A DNA stretch of 64,000 bases from Acidobacteriaceae bacterium dw_441 (GTDB lineage Bacteria; Acidobacteriota; Terriglobia; Terriglobales; Acidobacteriaceae), in assembly GCA_018449715.1 (NCBI GenBank), contig JAAVVA010000003.1, positions 124,001 to 188,000 on the forward strand, read 5' to 3'. The translations under genes and the position numbers were made by a program. Below are positions 49,107 through 58,365 of this stretch, piece after piece. The stretch's first letter is position 1. Every line of letters begins with the position of its first letter. The notes below the pieces were generated by a model. It searched no databases. It was not told the DNA's origin and worked only from the letters and a program-made list of their open reading frames with translations.

Positions 49107-50041
49107 CAGCGGAGAATCAGATTCCCGCACCGCGGAAGCGTCCCTGGATGAGAACTGGAGCCGCGGTGTCGATTCTTTTGCTTTTCGGTGGAGTTCTGAT
49201 ACACCACGCAGCTCGCATACCTCCGGGAGATCCCGAGTATGTTGCGCTTGGTAGCTCCTTCGCCGCAGGCCCCGGAGATGGCGAGCAGGCTGCAGGCAGC
49301 TATCTGCCGTGTTTTCGCTCCCGCGTGAACTACCCTCATCTCTTTGCAGAACACGCCAGGCTTCGCTTGATCGACGTGACCTGCTCAGGCGCAACCACGC
49401 ACGATGTTCTGGAGGGTGGGCAGTTCTTCCAGCCGGCACAGATAGACGCCGTGCGCGAGACAACCAAGCTCGTAACGGTGACCATCGGTGGCAATGATGT
49501 AGCTTATCTAGGAAATCTCGGCGCGTGGGCTTGCGCCAACGACCCAGTACATGTGCCTGTCTTGGCGCGTTTACTCGGACTCTGCCGGGAGACCGCGAGT
49601 GCCGAAATCGAAGAGGCCATTGCCGGGCTGCCTGTTCAGTTGAAGAACATCGTCGATGAGGTCCATCGACGGGCTCCGGGAGCGCGCGTGGTTCTGGTCG
49701 ATTACGCTGATGTACTTCCCCAGAGTGGCACCTGCAATCAACTGCGTTTGTCGTCGCAGGAGGCCGATGCAGGCCGGGAGCTTGCGATGCGTCTCAACGC
49801 AATTACAGCGGAGACTGCATGGCGGACTGATTCCGGCCTCGTTCAAGCATCCCAGCTGACGCGCGGGCATGACGTGTGCTCTGCTCAGCCATGGGTTTTT
49901 GGCTTCCAGTTTCCAGAACACCTTTCATCTTCAGCTCCTGTCCCGTTTCATCCGAAAGCGGAGGCTATGCAAGCCATCGCTGCTGGACTCGCTGAAGAAC
50001 TCTTAGGCAGTTCCAGCAATATCAGGGCAACCGACCACTGA
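49103..50041 (+). CDS. SGNH/GDSL-family hydrolase, membrane-anchored
   Basis: A 312-residue esterase/lipase-type enzyme. An N-terminal membrane anchor or signal covers about 19-34. Block I is ALGSSFAAGPG (catalytic Ser), block III is TIGGNDVAYLG, and the Asp/His block is represented by FHPKAEAM with the catalytic His. Six cysteines in the body suggest disulfides, as in the Streptomyces/mycobacterial LipA-type SGNH lipases. Likely periplasmic or secreted. Coupled to the exported protein gene upstream. Confidence 0.86.
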   Translation: MTAENQIPAPRKRPWMRTGAAVSILLLFGGVLIHHAARIPPGDPEYVALGSSFAAGPGDGEQAAGSYLPCFRSRVNYPHLFAEHARLRLIDVTCSGATTHDVLEGGQFFQPAQIDAVRETTKLVTVTIGGNDVAYLGNLGAWACANDPVHVPVLARLLGLCRETASAEIEEAIAGLPVQLKNIVDEVHRRAPGARVVLVDYADVLPQSGTCNQLRLSSQEADAGRELAMRLNAITAETAWRTDSGLVQASQLTRGHDVCSAQPWVFGFQFPEHLSSSAPVPFHPKAEAMQAIAAGLAEELLGSSSNIRATDH

Positions 50042-50237
50042 TGAACAGACGGGTTGTATCGCGGCGCCAGGACTAAGGATTGTTGCCCCTGGAGAGTTGA
50101 GCGTAGCGCTGTGGAGTGCTACCTGGCTGCATCGATTTTGTGGAGCACAAGGAAGCCCAAAAACATCGAATTGAGTGCATAGAGATCTTTTGATTCGCCG
50201 AAACTTCCTAACGCAATGCGGAGGACCAATCGCAGCC

Positions 50238-51152
50238 ATGAGTACATCTCCTGTAGTTGACACGTCGCAAACACCTGCCACGAGCGCACTGCCGCATACA
50301 TCGGTTCACAGGATTGAAGTGGACGGCATCAGCGTCTTCTACCGCGAGTCCGGTCCACCGAACGCTCCGGTAGTACTGCTGCTACATGGCTTCCCAGCAT
50401 CGTCGTTCATGTACCGCGAGTTGATGCCACGTTTGGCAGGTCGTTATCGAGTGATTGCGCCGGACCTGCCGGGCTTCGGCTTCACGGAAGTGCCCGAGGC
50501 TCGGAAGTACGTCTACACCTTTGACGCTTTGGCGCGATCGATCCTGGCCTTCACGGATGCACTGCAGCTGAAGCGTTATGCGATCTACGTCTTCGACTAT
50601 GGTGCCCCCACGGGTTTCCGGATGGCCATGGCTCATCCTGAACGAATCGCCGCGATCATCTCGCAGAACGGTAACGCCTACGAAGAAGGACTGGGCGATG
50701 CCTGGGCACCGATCCAACGGTACTGGCTAGATCCGACACCTCAGAATCGGGACGCCGTCCGCAACGAACTTGGCCCTGAAGGAATACGTTCGCAATATAC
50801 CTATGGGGTTCCAGATCCCGCAGTCATTGCGCCGGAGGGCTATACGCTCGATGTCGCAATGATCACACGTCCTGGGAACATGGAGATTCAGTTAGACCTG
50901 TTTCTCGACTATGCGAACAACGTGAAACTGTACCCTGCATTTCAAGAGTATTTCCGCAAAGCACAACCTCCCCTGCTGGCAATCTGGGGAAAGCATGATC
51001 CTTTCTTCATTCCAGCGGGCGCAGATGCATACCGAAGAGACAACCCGAACGCTTTGGTTCAATTTCTGGATACTGGACATTTCGCAACAGAGACGCATGT
51101 GGTAGACATCGCGGCTGCAATGCAGGATTTCCTCGCGACGATAGCATGGTGA
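50238..51152 (+). CDS. Alpha/beta hydrolase, epoxide hydrolase/haloalkane dehalogenase type
   Basis: About 304 residues. The oxyanion motif is HGFPASSFMYREL. The nucleophile position reads VFDYGAPTGFR, an Asp nucleophile as in epoxide hydrolases and haloalkane dehalogenases rather than Ser. The acid is in GKHDPFF and the His in DTGHFATETH. The cap domain sits between. ATG 50238 is the family-like start; the frame is open to 50175. A hairpin surrounds the stop codon. Substrate unknown. Confidence 0.85.
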   Translation: MSTSPVVDTSQTPATSALPHTSVHRIEVDGISVFYRESGPPNAPVVLLLHGFPASSFMYRELMPRLAGRYRVIAPDLPGFGFTEVPEARKYVYTFDALARSILAFTDALQLKRYAIYVFDYGAPTGFRMAMAHPERIAAIISQNGNAYEEGLGDAWAPIQRYWLDPTPQNRDAVRNELGPEGIRSQYTYGVPDPAVIAPEGYTLDVAMITRPGNMEIQLDLFLDYANNVKLYPAFQEYFRKAQPPLLAIWGKHDPFFIPAGADAYRRDNPNALVQFLDTGHFATETHVVDIAAAMQDFLATIAW

Positions 51153-51165
51153 CGCCATGCTATCG
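51139..51165 (+). terminator. Hairpin around a stop codon
   Basis: CGATAGCATGG and CCATGCTATCG pair over 11 bp, with the TGA stop of the preceding gene in the five-base loop, followed by TTTGG. Probably the terminator of the hydrolase gene. Confidence 0.6.
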
Positions 51166-51269
51166 TTTGGTCCGCGCCCCTTATAGGGCGACCCATTCGG
51201 TGAGATTCGGCAATTCCCATGCGAAAACACTAAGGTCCGAGTACGCGCTGGAAATGCGACTACTTGTCG

Positions 51270-51641
51270 CTAAGCACGATTGGCCGACCGCTTGTCGAGT
51301 CTGGTGAGATAGCGACGGTATGCAGCGAGCCGGCCCGGAATTGCCCGGTAGAGAATGTGTTGTCCTTTACGGTGGGAGGAAACCAGGCCGGCCCGGCTCA
51401 GGGTCTGAAGATGATGAGAGACCGTGGCGGGCGTGACAATCTCACAAACGCGCAGCTCGCCGGCACAGATTTCCTGGTGCTGCGCGATCTCGCTGTAGGT
51501 CCGCAAGCGAATGGGATCGCCTAACGCCTTCGCTATCAGGACTGCATCGGCTTCAAGGAACTCATTCTCGGTCGTTCCGCCTTCCATCGCAGGAGACATT
51601 CGCAGATCACCGGAACATGTAGCACGGCTGGGGGCGGCCAC
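51270..51641 (-). CDS. ArsR-family regulator
   Basis: A 123-residue winged-helix repressor: ADAVLIAKALGDPIRLRTYSEIAQHQEICAGELRVCEIVTPATVSHHLQTLSRAGLV is the ArsR core, with YRAIPGRLAAYRRYL after the wing. Two cysteines (C59 and C66 area) might sense metal or redox state. The frame opens at GTG 51641, directly after the stop of the universal-stress gene, so translation is probably coupled; internal ATGs are alternatives. Confidence 0.82.
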   Translation of the reverse strand: MAAPSRATCSGDLRMSPAMEGGTTENEFLEADAVLIAKALGDPIRLRTYSEIAQHQEICAGELRVCEIVTPATVSHHLQTLSRAGLVSSHRKGQHILYRAIPGRLAAYRRYLTRLDKRSANRA

Positions 51642-52061
51642 CTAACGAATCCCCATGAGTGCGCAGGGAGATCGTTGGGCGATCTCTTTCGATGTGCTTC
51701 CTGTGAGCAACAGATGATGAGGCATGCCCATGACGAGGAGATCCGCATGGTACTTCTTAGCACAATCGATGATGCTGTCTACTTCATCGCCATTGACAAG
51801 CTCAGCATCAACAGCCAGTCCCGCATCCCCGGCTTGGCGTATAGCACTTGCTTGGAGAGACATATACTTCGCCCTCTTCTTTTCAGACCATTCAATCAAC
51901 GGGAGAGCGGACATGGCCCAGGAGAAATAACTGGGAGGCGGTTCGAGGACGGTGACAATACTCAGGTGCGCCTTCAGCGTGCCGGCTAGGAGGATCGCCT
52001 CCTCAAGCGCTCTGCCCGATTCGGGCGACTCGTCATATGCAACCATAATTTCGTGAAACAT
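51642..52061 (-). CDS. Universal stress protein (UspA family)
   Basis: A 139-residue UspA-fold protein. MFHEIMVAYDESPESGRALEEAILLA is the classic start, VDAELVNGDEVDSIIDCAKKYHADLLVMGMPHH the C-terminal core. The usual GxxGxxxxxxxxGS ATP loop is only partly kept (GMPHHLLLTGSTS), so nucleotide binding is uncertain. AAGGAG lies nine bases before ATG 52061; an upstream frame adds 15 residues. Cotranscribed with the ArsR gene. Confidence 0.85.
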   Translation of the reverse strand: MFHEIMVAYDESPESGRALEEAILLAGTLKAHLSIVTVLEPPPSYFSWAMSALPLIEWSEKKRAKYMSLQASAIRQAGDAGLAVDAELVNGDEVDSIIDCAKKYHADLLVMGMPHHLLLTGSTSKEIAQRSPCALMGIR

Positions 52062-52415
52062 GGCATAGCTCCTTATCCAATATCCGCTGGATCGGTACCG
52101 GCCCATCCTCGCCGGTGAGAGGATTTATGTAATGGATACCGCTGGCCTCAGCTGCTGTCAGGATGGGAACACGCAGACGATCGGATCGATTGCTATTGCG
52201 AAGCGATACCACACTGCTTCCTGCGCCTATCGCAGCGCAGACCGCACCGCTCGGGAGCTGGCGCGGCCGAGCAAGATATACCGTCCGTCGATCGCTATAC
52301 TCACGCATAGTGCCTCAGGGGATGAGGTCTGGAAGGAGTTCATGTGCCGCGCTCTGCGGCTCACCATGAGATCCTCCGGTATTCTACACCTGTAGAATAT
52401 GATGAGGAAGCCCGA

Positions 52416-53144
52416 ATGGAGATGCAAAAGGTGACGCGGAAACCATTGCGCCGTAGACCAGGCAGGCCGGCGAAAGGTCAGAAGGGCCAGCCCCAGGGAA
52501 ATCTTGCCTTGCTGCGAGCAGCGCAATCCTCGTTCGCGCGATACGGCTTCGAGGGCGTGAGCCTCCGCGGAATTGCAGCGGCGGCGGGCGTGGATCCCGG
52601 TTTGGCGACACATTATTTCGGAACGAAGCAAGCTATGTGGGAAGCCGTCATCGAACGGCTTGCAGAACGATGCAGTCAATTGGTTTCAGAGCTACAGGAT
52701 CTGGTGACAGGTACGGATACTCCAATTGAAATCCGGCTTGAAACTGCGTTTCGCCAATTGATCAACATATGCAGCGAGGAGCCCGATTTCGGTATGTTCG
52801 TCGCAAGAATCGGCTCTGAAAGAGGCGAGAAGCTGGAATTCCTGATCTCGAAGTTGCTGCGTCCCTACCACGACCCCTTCCAGTCCCTTCTAAAGCAGGC
52901 GATGAAAGCAAAAGTGATACGCAAGCAGCCAGTGGAGGTGTTGTACTTCATGGTTTTGCATGCAGTTGCGATGACAGTGTCCTATCGGCACCTTCTCGAG
53001 CATTTTGAGGAGCGACCTGGGGACATAGATCAGCTCAAAGCCGACATGACGCGTTGTATTCTCGCGACGTTTCTCAACAAAGATGACAGAGGACCGATCG
53101 GCAAGGCTCGAAGCGTCAAGTCGCCGGCGCGTCGACAAGTCTAA
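52416..53144 (+). CDS. TetR-family regulator
   Basis: A 242-residue repressor. After a basic arm (RRRPGRPAKGQKG), LLRAAQSSFARYGFEGVSLRGIAAAAGVDPGLATHYFGTKQAMWEAVI is the DNA-binding domain. The C-terminal domain is of the long TetR_C type. GAGGA precedes ATG 52416; a longer frame reaches 52344. Its last 29 bases overlap the convergent membrane-protein gene. Confidence 0.87.
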   Translation: MEMQKVTRKPLRRRPGRPAKGQKGQPQGNLALLRAAQSSFARYGFEGVSLRGIAAAAGVDPGLATHYFGTKQAMWEAVIERLAERCSQLVSELQDLVTGTDTPIEIRLETAFRQLINICSEEPDFGMFVARIGSERGEKLEFLISKLLRPYHDPFQSLLKQAMKAKVIRKQPVEVLYFMVLHAVAMTVSYRHLLEHFEERPGDIDQLKADMTRCILATFLNKDDRGPIGKARSVKSPARRQV

Positions 53145-53874
53145 AGAGATACGTTGCGAACGCCATAAAGATCACAAGGAGCGAAACGTCGGAGTTCCAG
53201 GTTCCCACAAGAAGCGAGACCAGGACAGTCAGGAAAGACCATAAATCGCTTCGACTATCGCCCCCGCGATCGGCGATTGGCGGTCGATGCGCCATCTCCC
53301 GTTCACAAACCCAACGAAAGCAGTTCCCCGAGAGCATTAAGACACACACCCAAAACGTGTACTGGATCATGGATGGCTCGTTCAATCTGCAATCCACTGC
53401 ATTTGCGGCTGCGAGCACGAGTCCGAATATGGGCACTGCCATCCACAGATTTGCCACAATGAGCACGGGCGTGACATGTTGCCTTACTGCAATCGCTGCT
53501 CGGTATTTGAGCCACTGGCAGCCCATCACGATAAAAGCCGTGCCGAAGCTTCCAACCCAGTAGAGGATCGCGGGAGGTTGTCCAGGGAGTCTCTTTTGTC
53601 CCGGAACGACCATCAACGTCAGAACCATGACATAGAAGATGAGCCACAGACTTAACGCGGAACCTTCTCGTAGGCCCTCGATCGTGATCCTGAACTTCTG
53701 ATCCGTTTTTGATCGCCTGTACAGCATCGCCTGGTCGAAGAGCACAAGCTCCCGACTACCACAATTATATTCTATATCCGTAGAATTAGCTGCCTTTTTT
53801 AACTGCGCCTGTCGTCTCGCCCTCCCCCAGAACTTGTACTCTTCACTCTTCCTGTTGACGCCAACCGATTGCAA
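53116..53874 (-). CDS. Polytopic membrane protein of unknown function
   Basis: A 252-residue protein. The first 65 residues are cytoplasmic and charged. About five membrane helices follow (SALSLWLIFYVMVLTLMVV, AILYWVGSFGTAFIVMGC, VLIVANLWMAVPIFGLVLAAA, IQYTFWVCVLMLSG, SFLTVLVSLLVG with VSLLVIFMAFATYLF). No transporter or enzyme motif recognised. It overlaps the convergent TetR gene by 29 bases and is divergent from the MFS transporter at 54034. Confidence 0.6.
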   Translation of the reverse strand: MQSVGVNRKSEEYKFWGRARRQAQLKKAANSTDIEYNCGSRELVLFDQAMLYRRSKTDQKFRITIEGLREGSALSLWLIFYVMVLTLMVVPGQKRLPGQPPAILYWVGSFGTAFIVMGCQWLKYRAAIAVRQHVTPVLIVANLWMAVPIFGLVLAAANAVDCRLNEPSMIQYTFWVCVLMLSGNCFRWVCEREMAHRPPIADRGGDSRSDLWSFLTVLVSLLVGTWNSDVSLLVIFMAFATYLFRLVDAPAT

Positions 53875-54033
53875 GTCTCTTAGTTGAATTGTCTTCCGGC
53901 CTTAATTGTTGTTATTATTCCAACATTATGGAGTGAGGAAGTTCGACCGCGCGAGCGGTCACTTCGCTGGAGCGATAGCGGGACACTATTTCGTGGAACC
54001 CAACAACGCCGATCAACCATGAAAGGAAGCACC

Positions 54034-55236
54034 GTGACTGCAGCGAAGCCCTTGTCCCAACCGAAGATGCCCCTCGCTTTATTTGTCCTGACCCTAAGCA
54101 CCTTCATCATCGGCACCTCCGAGTTCGTGATCATGGGGCTGTTGCCGAACGTAGCGCACGACCTTAGCGTCTCGATTCCCGCCGCCGGATGGCTCATCAC
54201 AGGATATGCACTCGGCGTTGCTATCGGCGGACCTCTGGTCGCGCTCAGTACAGTTCGAATTCCCCGGAAAACATCGCTGCTGCTCTTACAGTTGGTTTTC
54301 CTGCTGGGGAACCTCCTATCCGCACTGGCGCCTAACTACGGCTACCTCATGCTGGCACGGATCATTACCTCGCTCGGGCAGGGAGCGTCCTTCGGCATTG
54401 GGGCCGTGATGGCAGCCAGCCTAGTTGCCGAAGAACGGCGTGCATCTGCCATTGCCATGATGTTCGCTGGATTGACGCTTGCGAACGTTGCAGGGATTCC
54501 GCTGGGGACGGCCATTGGCCAATGGGCGGGTTGGAGGGTGGCGTTCTGGCCCATCGCTGGTATGAGCGCCCTCGCGTTGATCGGACTATGGCGAACCCTC
54601 CCATCCAATCGAGAGGAAGAACATATTCATGTTGGCAACGAGTTGCGCGCGCTAAGAGATCTCCGCATCTGGTGGGCGCTGGGGACTTCCATCATCTTCG
54701 CTGCATCCTACTTCACACTCTTTACCTATACCGCGCCCATGCTCGGCCAACTGAGCGGAGTTTCACCCCATGGGATCACGCTCAGCCTTTTCCTGATTGG
54801 GAGTGGATTGACGATCGGAAACATCGTTGGTGGCAAACTCTCCGATTGGAACCTGGATTTGGCCCTAACGGGAATCGCGGTCGCCATAGCACTTGCGTCG
54901 ATTCTCCTTCGTTGGGCCAGCCACAGCATCTGGAGTGCTGAAGTCGGCTGGTTTGTTTGGAGCATCGCGGCCTTCTCCGCAATACCTACGCTGCAGGTCA
55001 ACGTGATGCGTTTTGGGGGAAAAGCGCCCAATCTTGTCTCCACATTGAATATCGCCGCCTTCAATGCAGGCATTGCTTTGGGCGCCCGAGTTGGCGGCGC
55101 TGTTCTTGATTCTGGTCACACTTTGGCGGCATTGCCCATCGCAGCTTCGGTGCTTGCCGTTCTGGCAGCCTTAGCTACCCGAGTGAACAGAAGATTGGCT
55201 CTTCGACAAGTCGAGCCATCCATCACGCTATCGTAA
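54034..55236 (+). CDS. MFS efflux transporter (AraJ/YdhP-like)
   Basis: A 400-residue major facilitator with twelve helices. LTLSTFIIGTSEFVIMGLLPNVAHDL is the typical start of the sugar-efflux/AraJ/YdhP group, and RIITSLGQGASFGIGAVMAA is helix 5 with the antiporter-like motif. GTG 54034 is preferred, with AAAGGA six bases upstream; ATG 54019 is the alternative and the frame is open to 53884. An Rrf2 regulator gene follows 102 bases later and may control it. Confidence 0.87.
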   Translation: MTAAKPLSQPKMPLALFVLTLSTFIIGTSEFVIMGLLPNVAHDLSVSIPAAGWLITGYALGVAIGGPLVALSTVRIPRKTSLLLLQLVFLLGNLLSALAPNYGYLMLARIITSLGQGASFGIGAVMAASLVAEERRASAIAMMFAGLTLANVAGIPLGTAIGQWAGWRVAFWPIAGMSALALIGLWRTLPSNREEEHIHVGNELRALRDLRIWWALGTSIIFAASYFTLFTYTAPMLGQLSGVSPHGITLSLFLIGSGLTIGNIVGGKLSDWNLDLALTGIAVAIALASILLRWASHSIWSAEVGWFVWSIAAFSAIPTLQVNVMRFGGKAPNLVSTLNIAAFNAGIALGARVGGAVLDSGHTLAALPIAASVLAVLAALATRVNRRLALRQVEPSITLS

Positions 55237-55338
55237 TTGCCAATAGGAATCTTCCCCGGATCCGGTTTCCATAGAATGCCGGAGTCGGGGAGGTGGCATG
55301 ACACGTGCAATGGAATCTGTTGGATTTATCCTTACATT

Positions 55339-55839
55339 ATGTCGGCAGTTAATACCCAATTCTCGGTTGGAGTTCATGTGATGCAGGTCCTGGAGGTGTA
55401 TTCGGACCAGAAGGTTGTCTCCTCGTTTATCGCGGGAAGCGTCAACGCAGATCCTGGATTGGTGAGATTTACGCTGTCAAAGCTGGTTAAGGCAGGATTG
55501 GTGAATTCAACCCGTGGTCGCTATGGCTCCTGTGAACTGTCCAGGCCAGCCAGCCAGATCAGCTTGCTTGAGATCTACCGCGCCATAGAGGCGCCGGGCG
55601 TCTTTGCAACCCACAACTATCCAGTAGACAAGAAGTGCGTCGTGAGTGTTCATCACAAAGAGACCATGGAACAGGTTTTTATGGATTGCCAGGAAGCATT
55701 TGAGCTTTCTCTTCAAAAGACCATGCTCGCCGATGTTGTGAAGCCGATGGAGAAGGAACGCCGGAGCGGAACAAAGACCAAAACTACCCGGAACCTCCGT
55801 ACCGGTCGGGTAGCGCATTCGCGCTCCTCGAAGGCTTGA
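55339..55839 (+). CDS. Rrf2-family regulator
   Basis: A 166-residue winged-helix protein: MSAVNTQFSVGVHVMQVLEVY, then SVNADPGLVRFTLSKLVKAGLVNSTRG is the Rrf2 recognition region. LLEIYRAIEAPGVF is the dimer helix. Only one Cys lies in the usual cluster region (KKCVVS), so an Fe-S cluster is unlikely. The last 25 residues are a basic Arg/Lys/Thr-rich tail. It resembles the second Rrf2 protein at 57.9 kb. It lies between the MFS gene and the tautomerase/reductase genes. Confidence 0.85.
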   Translation: MSAVNTQFSVGVHVMQVLEVYSDQKVVSSFIAGSVNADPGLVRFTLSKLVKAGLVNSTRGRYGSCELSRPASQISLLEIYRAIEAPGVFATHNYPVDKKCVVSVHHKETMEQVFMDCQEAFELSLQKTMLADVVKPMEKERRSGTKTKTTRNLRTGRVAHSRSSKA

Positions 55840-55942
55840 TTGGGAGACACGGCAGAGCTTAGAGAGCAATCCGCTTCTCCTGCTGCCAACACGGAGTGGC
55901 TTCAGGGCCAATAGGCGTGGCCTCTGTCATTTAGAGCTTGTG

Positions 55943-55981
55943 CCCTGAACTCGGGTAGCAGGACAGACCGCGAGTTCAGGG
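55943..55981. terminator. Bidirectional terminator-like hairpin
   Basis: CCCTGAACTCG pairs exactly with CGAGTTCAGGG around a 17-base loop. It lies between the convergent Rrf2 and tautomerase genes, so it can serve both. Confidence 0.55.
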
Positions 55982-55995
55982 TACGAGCATCGACC

Positions 55996-56385
55996 TTAGA
56001 ATCCCTTGGCGTTCGACACTCCATTGCCGAACGAATAGTCTTCCAGGTAAGTGTTCACGTCGAGGGAGACAAATACGTCCTGTGGATCGATCCCCGGCGA
56101 TTTCGCGAGATTCTCCGTGATCGATTTGTACAAGGCCTCCTTTTCCTCAGCCCGACGGGCATCAGACTTGATGTTCACGATCATGAAGTTGTCGGTACGA
56201 GAATGTTGGGTCCGGAAATTACGGTCAAACCTAAGCTCGCCGGGTTCCTTCTGTTCAAAAACCTGGAAGAGGTCTTCCTCTGGCATCACATAGGACTTCA
56301 CCAGAGCGTCGTAGATTCCAGTTGATACCGCGTCCAGGTATTCGGGGGACTTGCCTTTGAGCAACGTGACACGAACGAGTGGCAT
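55996..56385 (-). CDS. Tautomerase-superfamily protein
   Basis: A 129-residue protein starting MPLVRVTLLKG, with the catalytic Pro right after Met. It is one long chain rather than the 60-residue 4-oxalocrotonate type, with a SPEYLDAVSTGIYDALV helix and RTDNFMIVNIKSDARRAEEKEALYKSI. AAAGGAG sits before ATG 56385, which sets the start at the catalytic Pro. It follows the reductase gene after 98 bases in the same direction. Both may act on alpha,beta-unsaturated carbonyls. Confidence 0.85.
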   Translation of the reverse strand: MPLVRVTLLKGKSPEYLDAVSTGIYDALVKSYVMPEEDLFQVFEQKEPGELRFDRNFRTQHSRTDNFMIVNIKSDARRAEEKEALYKSITENLAKSPGIDPQDVFVSLDVNTYLEDYSFGNGVSNAKGF

Positions 56386-56483
56386 TGCAGACTCCTTTGT
56401 TGATAGAACGGTTTGTGCTAAGCCTTGGGAAGCCGCTCTAACAGCAACGACTCCCATCGAAAGTTCAGGATGGTTACACTCAG

Positions 56484-57629
56484 TTACCGAGTCTTGTTCG
56501 TCTCACCGGCGCTAACGAGTTCCTCATGAACCGAATAGTCGTTATATCCAAGCGGTGTCTTGCCGTAGAAATACTGGCGCTGGTACTTGGTCAGAGGCAG
56601 ATTGCGCCGCAGGCGCTCGGGAAGATCTGGGTTGGATGTGTAATAACGGCCGAAAGCGACGACATCCGCGTCACCACTCTGCAGGATGGCCTCGGCGCTG
56701 TCACGAAGGAAACCACCTGCAACCATGATCGTTCCCTTGTAGTGCTTCCGAAGAATCGCTGCCGCAACGGGAGGGATCGCCGTCGCGGTCACCTTATCGT
56801 CATTACCGTAGATCCGTGGCTCAATAATGTGGAGGAACGCGAGCGGGAACTTGTCCAACTGTTGGGCGAGATAACCGAAAAGAGCTTCGGGATTGCTGTC
56901 CCCCATCTCGTTGAATTCACCACTTGGCGAGATCCGTACGGCGACCCGTCCCGGGCCAAATACGGATATGGCAGCGTTCGTCACTTCCAGGACAAAACGC
57001 GCACGGTTCTCAATGGACCCACCGTAGATGTCATTCCGCTTGTTCGAACTGTCCTCAAGAAACTGATCGAGGAGATAGCCGTTGGCGCTGTGTAGCTCGA
57101 CGCCATCGAAGCCTGCAACCTTCGCCCGGAGGGCTGCCTTTCGGAACTCCTCGATTACTGCTCGAATCTCTTCGATCGTCAGTTCACGGGCTGGCGAGGC
57201 TACTACTTCTCCTTCTTCCGTTGCAGCATGACCAAAGAATGGGCCAGCCGACGGCGCCACCGGTGAACCGCCATCTGGCTGGAGAGAGGTATGCGAAACT
57301 CGGCCGCCATGATAGAGCTGTGCGAAGATCAGGCCACCCTTGGTGTGAACCGCGTGAGCGATGCGGGAGAAACCTGGGATGAAGCGATCGTCATAGAGGC
57401 CTGGCGCACCCTTGTATGCGCGTCCGTTCGCTGCCGCGACGGACCCTTCCATAATGATCAAGGCCCCCTTGGATGCGCGTTGTGCGTAGTGATCGACCAT
57501 CATGTCACTAACGGAGTCATCTTCGTTTGATCGCATTCGACTCATGGGAGCCATTACGACCCTATGAGCCAGGTTGAGTGCTCCCACTTTGACTGGAGTG
57601 AAGAGCTTGCTTGTTACGTCTACGGGCAT
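56484..57629 (-). CDS. Old-yellow-enzyme family ene-reductase
   Basis: A 381-residue FMN-dependent alkene reductase (NADH:flavin oxidoreductase/OYE). KLFTPVKVGALNLAHRVVMAPMSRMRS opens the barrel, AQLYHGGRVSH and VELHSANGYLLDQFLEDSSN carry the substrate-binding His/Asn region, and YYTSNPDLPERLR the phosphate loop. AAAGGAG before the ATG. It reduces C=C bonds next to carbonyl or nitro groups, commonly in electrophile detoxification. A 19-bp palindrome lies 116 bases upstream. Confidence 0.92.
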   Translation of the reverse strand: MPVDVTSKLFTPVKVGALNLAHRVVMAPMSRMRSNEDDSVSDMMVDHYAQRASKGALIIMEGSVAAANGRAYKGAPGLYDDRFIPGFSRIAHAVHTKGGLIFAQLYHGGRVSHTSLQPDGGSPVAPSAGPFFGHAATEEGEVVASPARELTIEEIRAVIEEFRKAALRAKVAGFDGVELHSANGYLLDQFLEDSSNKRNDIYGGSIENRARFVLEVTNAAISVFGPGRVAVRISPSGEFNEMGDSNPEALFGYLAQQLDKFPLAFLHIIEPRIYGNDDKVTATAIPPVAAAILRKHYKGTIMVAGGFLRDSAEAILQSGDADVVAFGRYYTSNPDLPERLRRNLPLTKYQRQYFYGKTPLGYNDYSVHEELVSAGETNKTR

Positions 57630-57936
57630 ATTGATCTCCTTTGGGATTGGTGCCGAGTGAACTCTTTACCGGACGACTTCGTTGCGAGCGGCACTTATCC
57701 GCCGGATCATCTCGAACGCATCCGAAAGTTGCGTGCATGCTTAATGTGATTATCATAATCACAATACGATGCAAGAAAATGACGTCTTTGTCGTCGGTGA
57801 TTAGTGCAGATGTATCGAATGTGCCGGAGGATGAAGTCGCGGATGACGAATCATCTAAACGTGCGGATGGCCCAAATCCGCTTTCGCTATCTGGTCATCA
57901 AGAACTGCCGAAGAGACCCGCCACACCGTGCAAGCT
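57630..57936. other. Intergenic region upstream of the ene-reductase
   Basis: This 307-base gap holds the palindrome at 57745-57763. A rightward frame (57779 to 58015) overlaps the end of the Rrf2 gene and has no ribosome-binding site, so it is not called. Nothing else seen. Confidence 0.4.
57745..57763. promoter_or_regulatory. Palindromic operator candidate upstream of the ene-reductase
   Basis: TGTGATTA-TCA-TAATCACA, eight-base arms, in an AT-rich stretch. The size and symmetry suit a dimeric regulator. Which one is unknown. Confidence 0.5.
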
Positions 57937-58365
57937 CTACTTGGAACGAGCACGAACTTGCGCGACAAGGTCCGCTAAAGTGATCGCCGCAAGCTCCTCC
58001 TCGAAGCCGCTCTGAGCCTTCGAGAGTACGTTGCCCATGATCTTCTTGATGTTCGTGCTCGTCCTGCAGGTCTTCTCGACAGGATAGTTGTGCATCTCGA
58101 AGGTTGCGGGCGCTTCGCTCGCTCGATAGATATCGAGGAGATTGATCTTCGCAGGTGGCCGAGAGAGCAGACAATAGCCGACATTGCCTCGGGTTGCGAT
58201 GACAAGCCCGGCCTTCACCAGTTTCGAAATGGACTTGCGGACGAAGCTCGGCGTCGTATGCACGCTCTCAGCAAGAAAGGTTGAAGTGCAGTGCTCTCCA
58301 TAGTGGTCGCCAAGGGCGGTCATGATATGAGTTGCAACCGAGAACTGCACATTCGTCGACGCCAT
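57937..58365 (-). CDS. Rrf2-family regulator of the efflux operon
   Basis: A 142-residue winged-helix protein: MASTNVQFSVATHIMTALGDHY and SVHTTPSFVRKSISKLVKAGLVIATRG are the Rrf2 DNA-binding region, LLDIYRASEAPATF the dimer helix. A single Cys (KTCRTS) remains where Fe-S members have three. ATG 58365 is chosen for the family N-terminus; the frame extends far upstream. It is the last gene after the RND efflux genes (52-base gap). Its start codon lies in a perfect palindrome, suggesting self-repression. Confidence 0.87.
   Translation of the reverse strand: MASTNVQFSVATHIMTALGDHYGEHCTSTFLAESVHTTPSFVRKSISKLVKAGLVIATRGNVGYCLLSRPPAKINLLDIYRASEAPATFEMHNYPVEKTCRTSTNIKKIMGNVLSKAQSGFEEELAAITLADLVAQVRARSK

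Noticed and set aside
52033..52308. 91-residue leftward frame upstream of the universal-stress gene
   Set aside because: It overlaps the stress-protein start, has a poor ribosome-binding site and no recognisable fold; probably leader sequence.
57779..58015. Rightward frame between the ene-reductase and Rrf2 genes
   Set aside because: It overlaps the end of the Rrf2 gene on the other strand, has no ribosome-binding site, and its low-complexity tail reads as a shadow.
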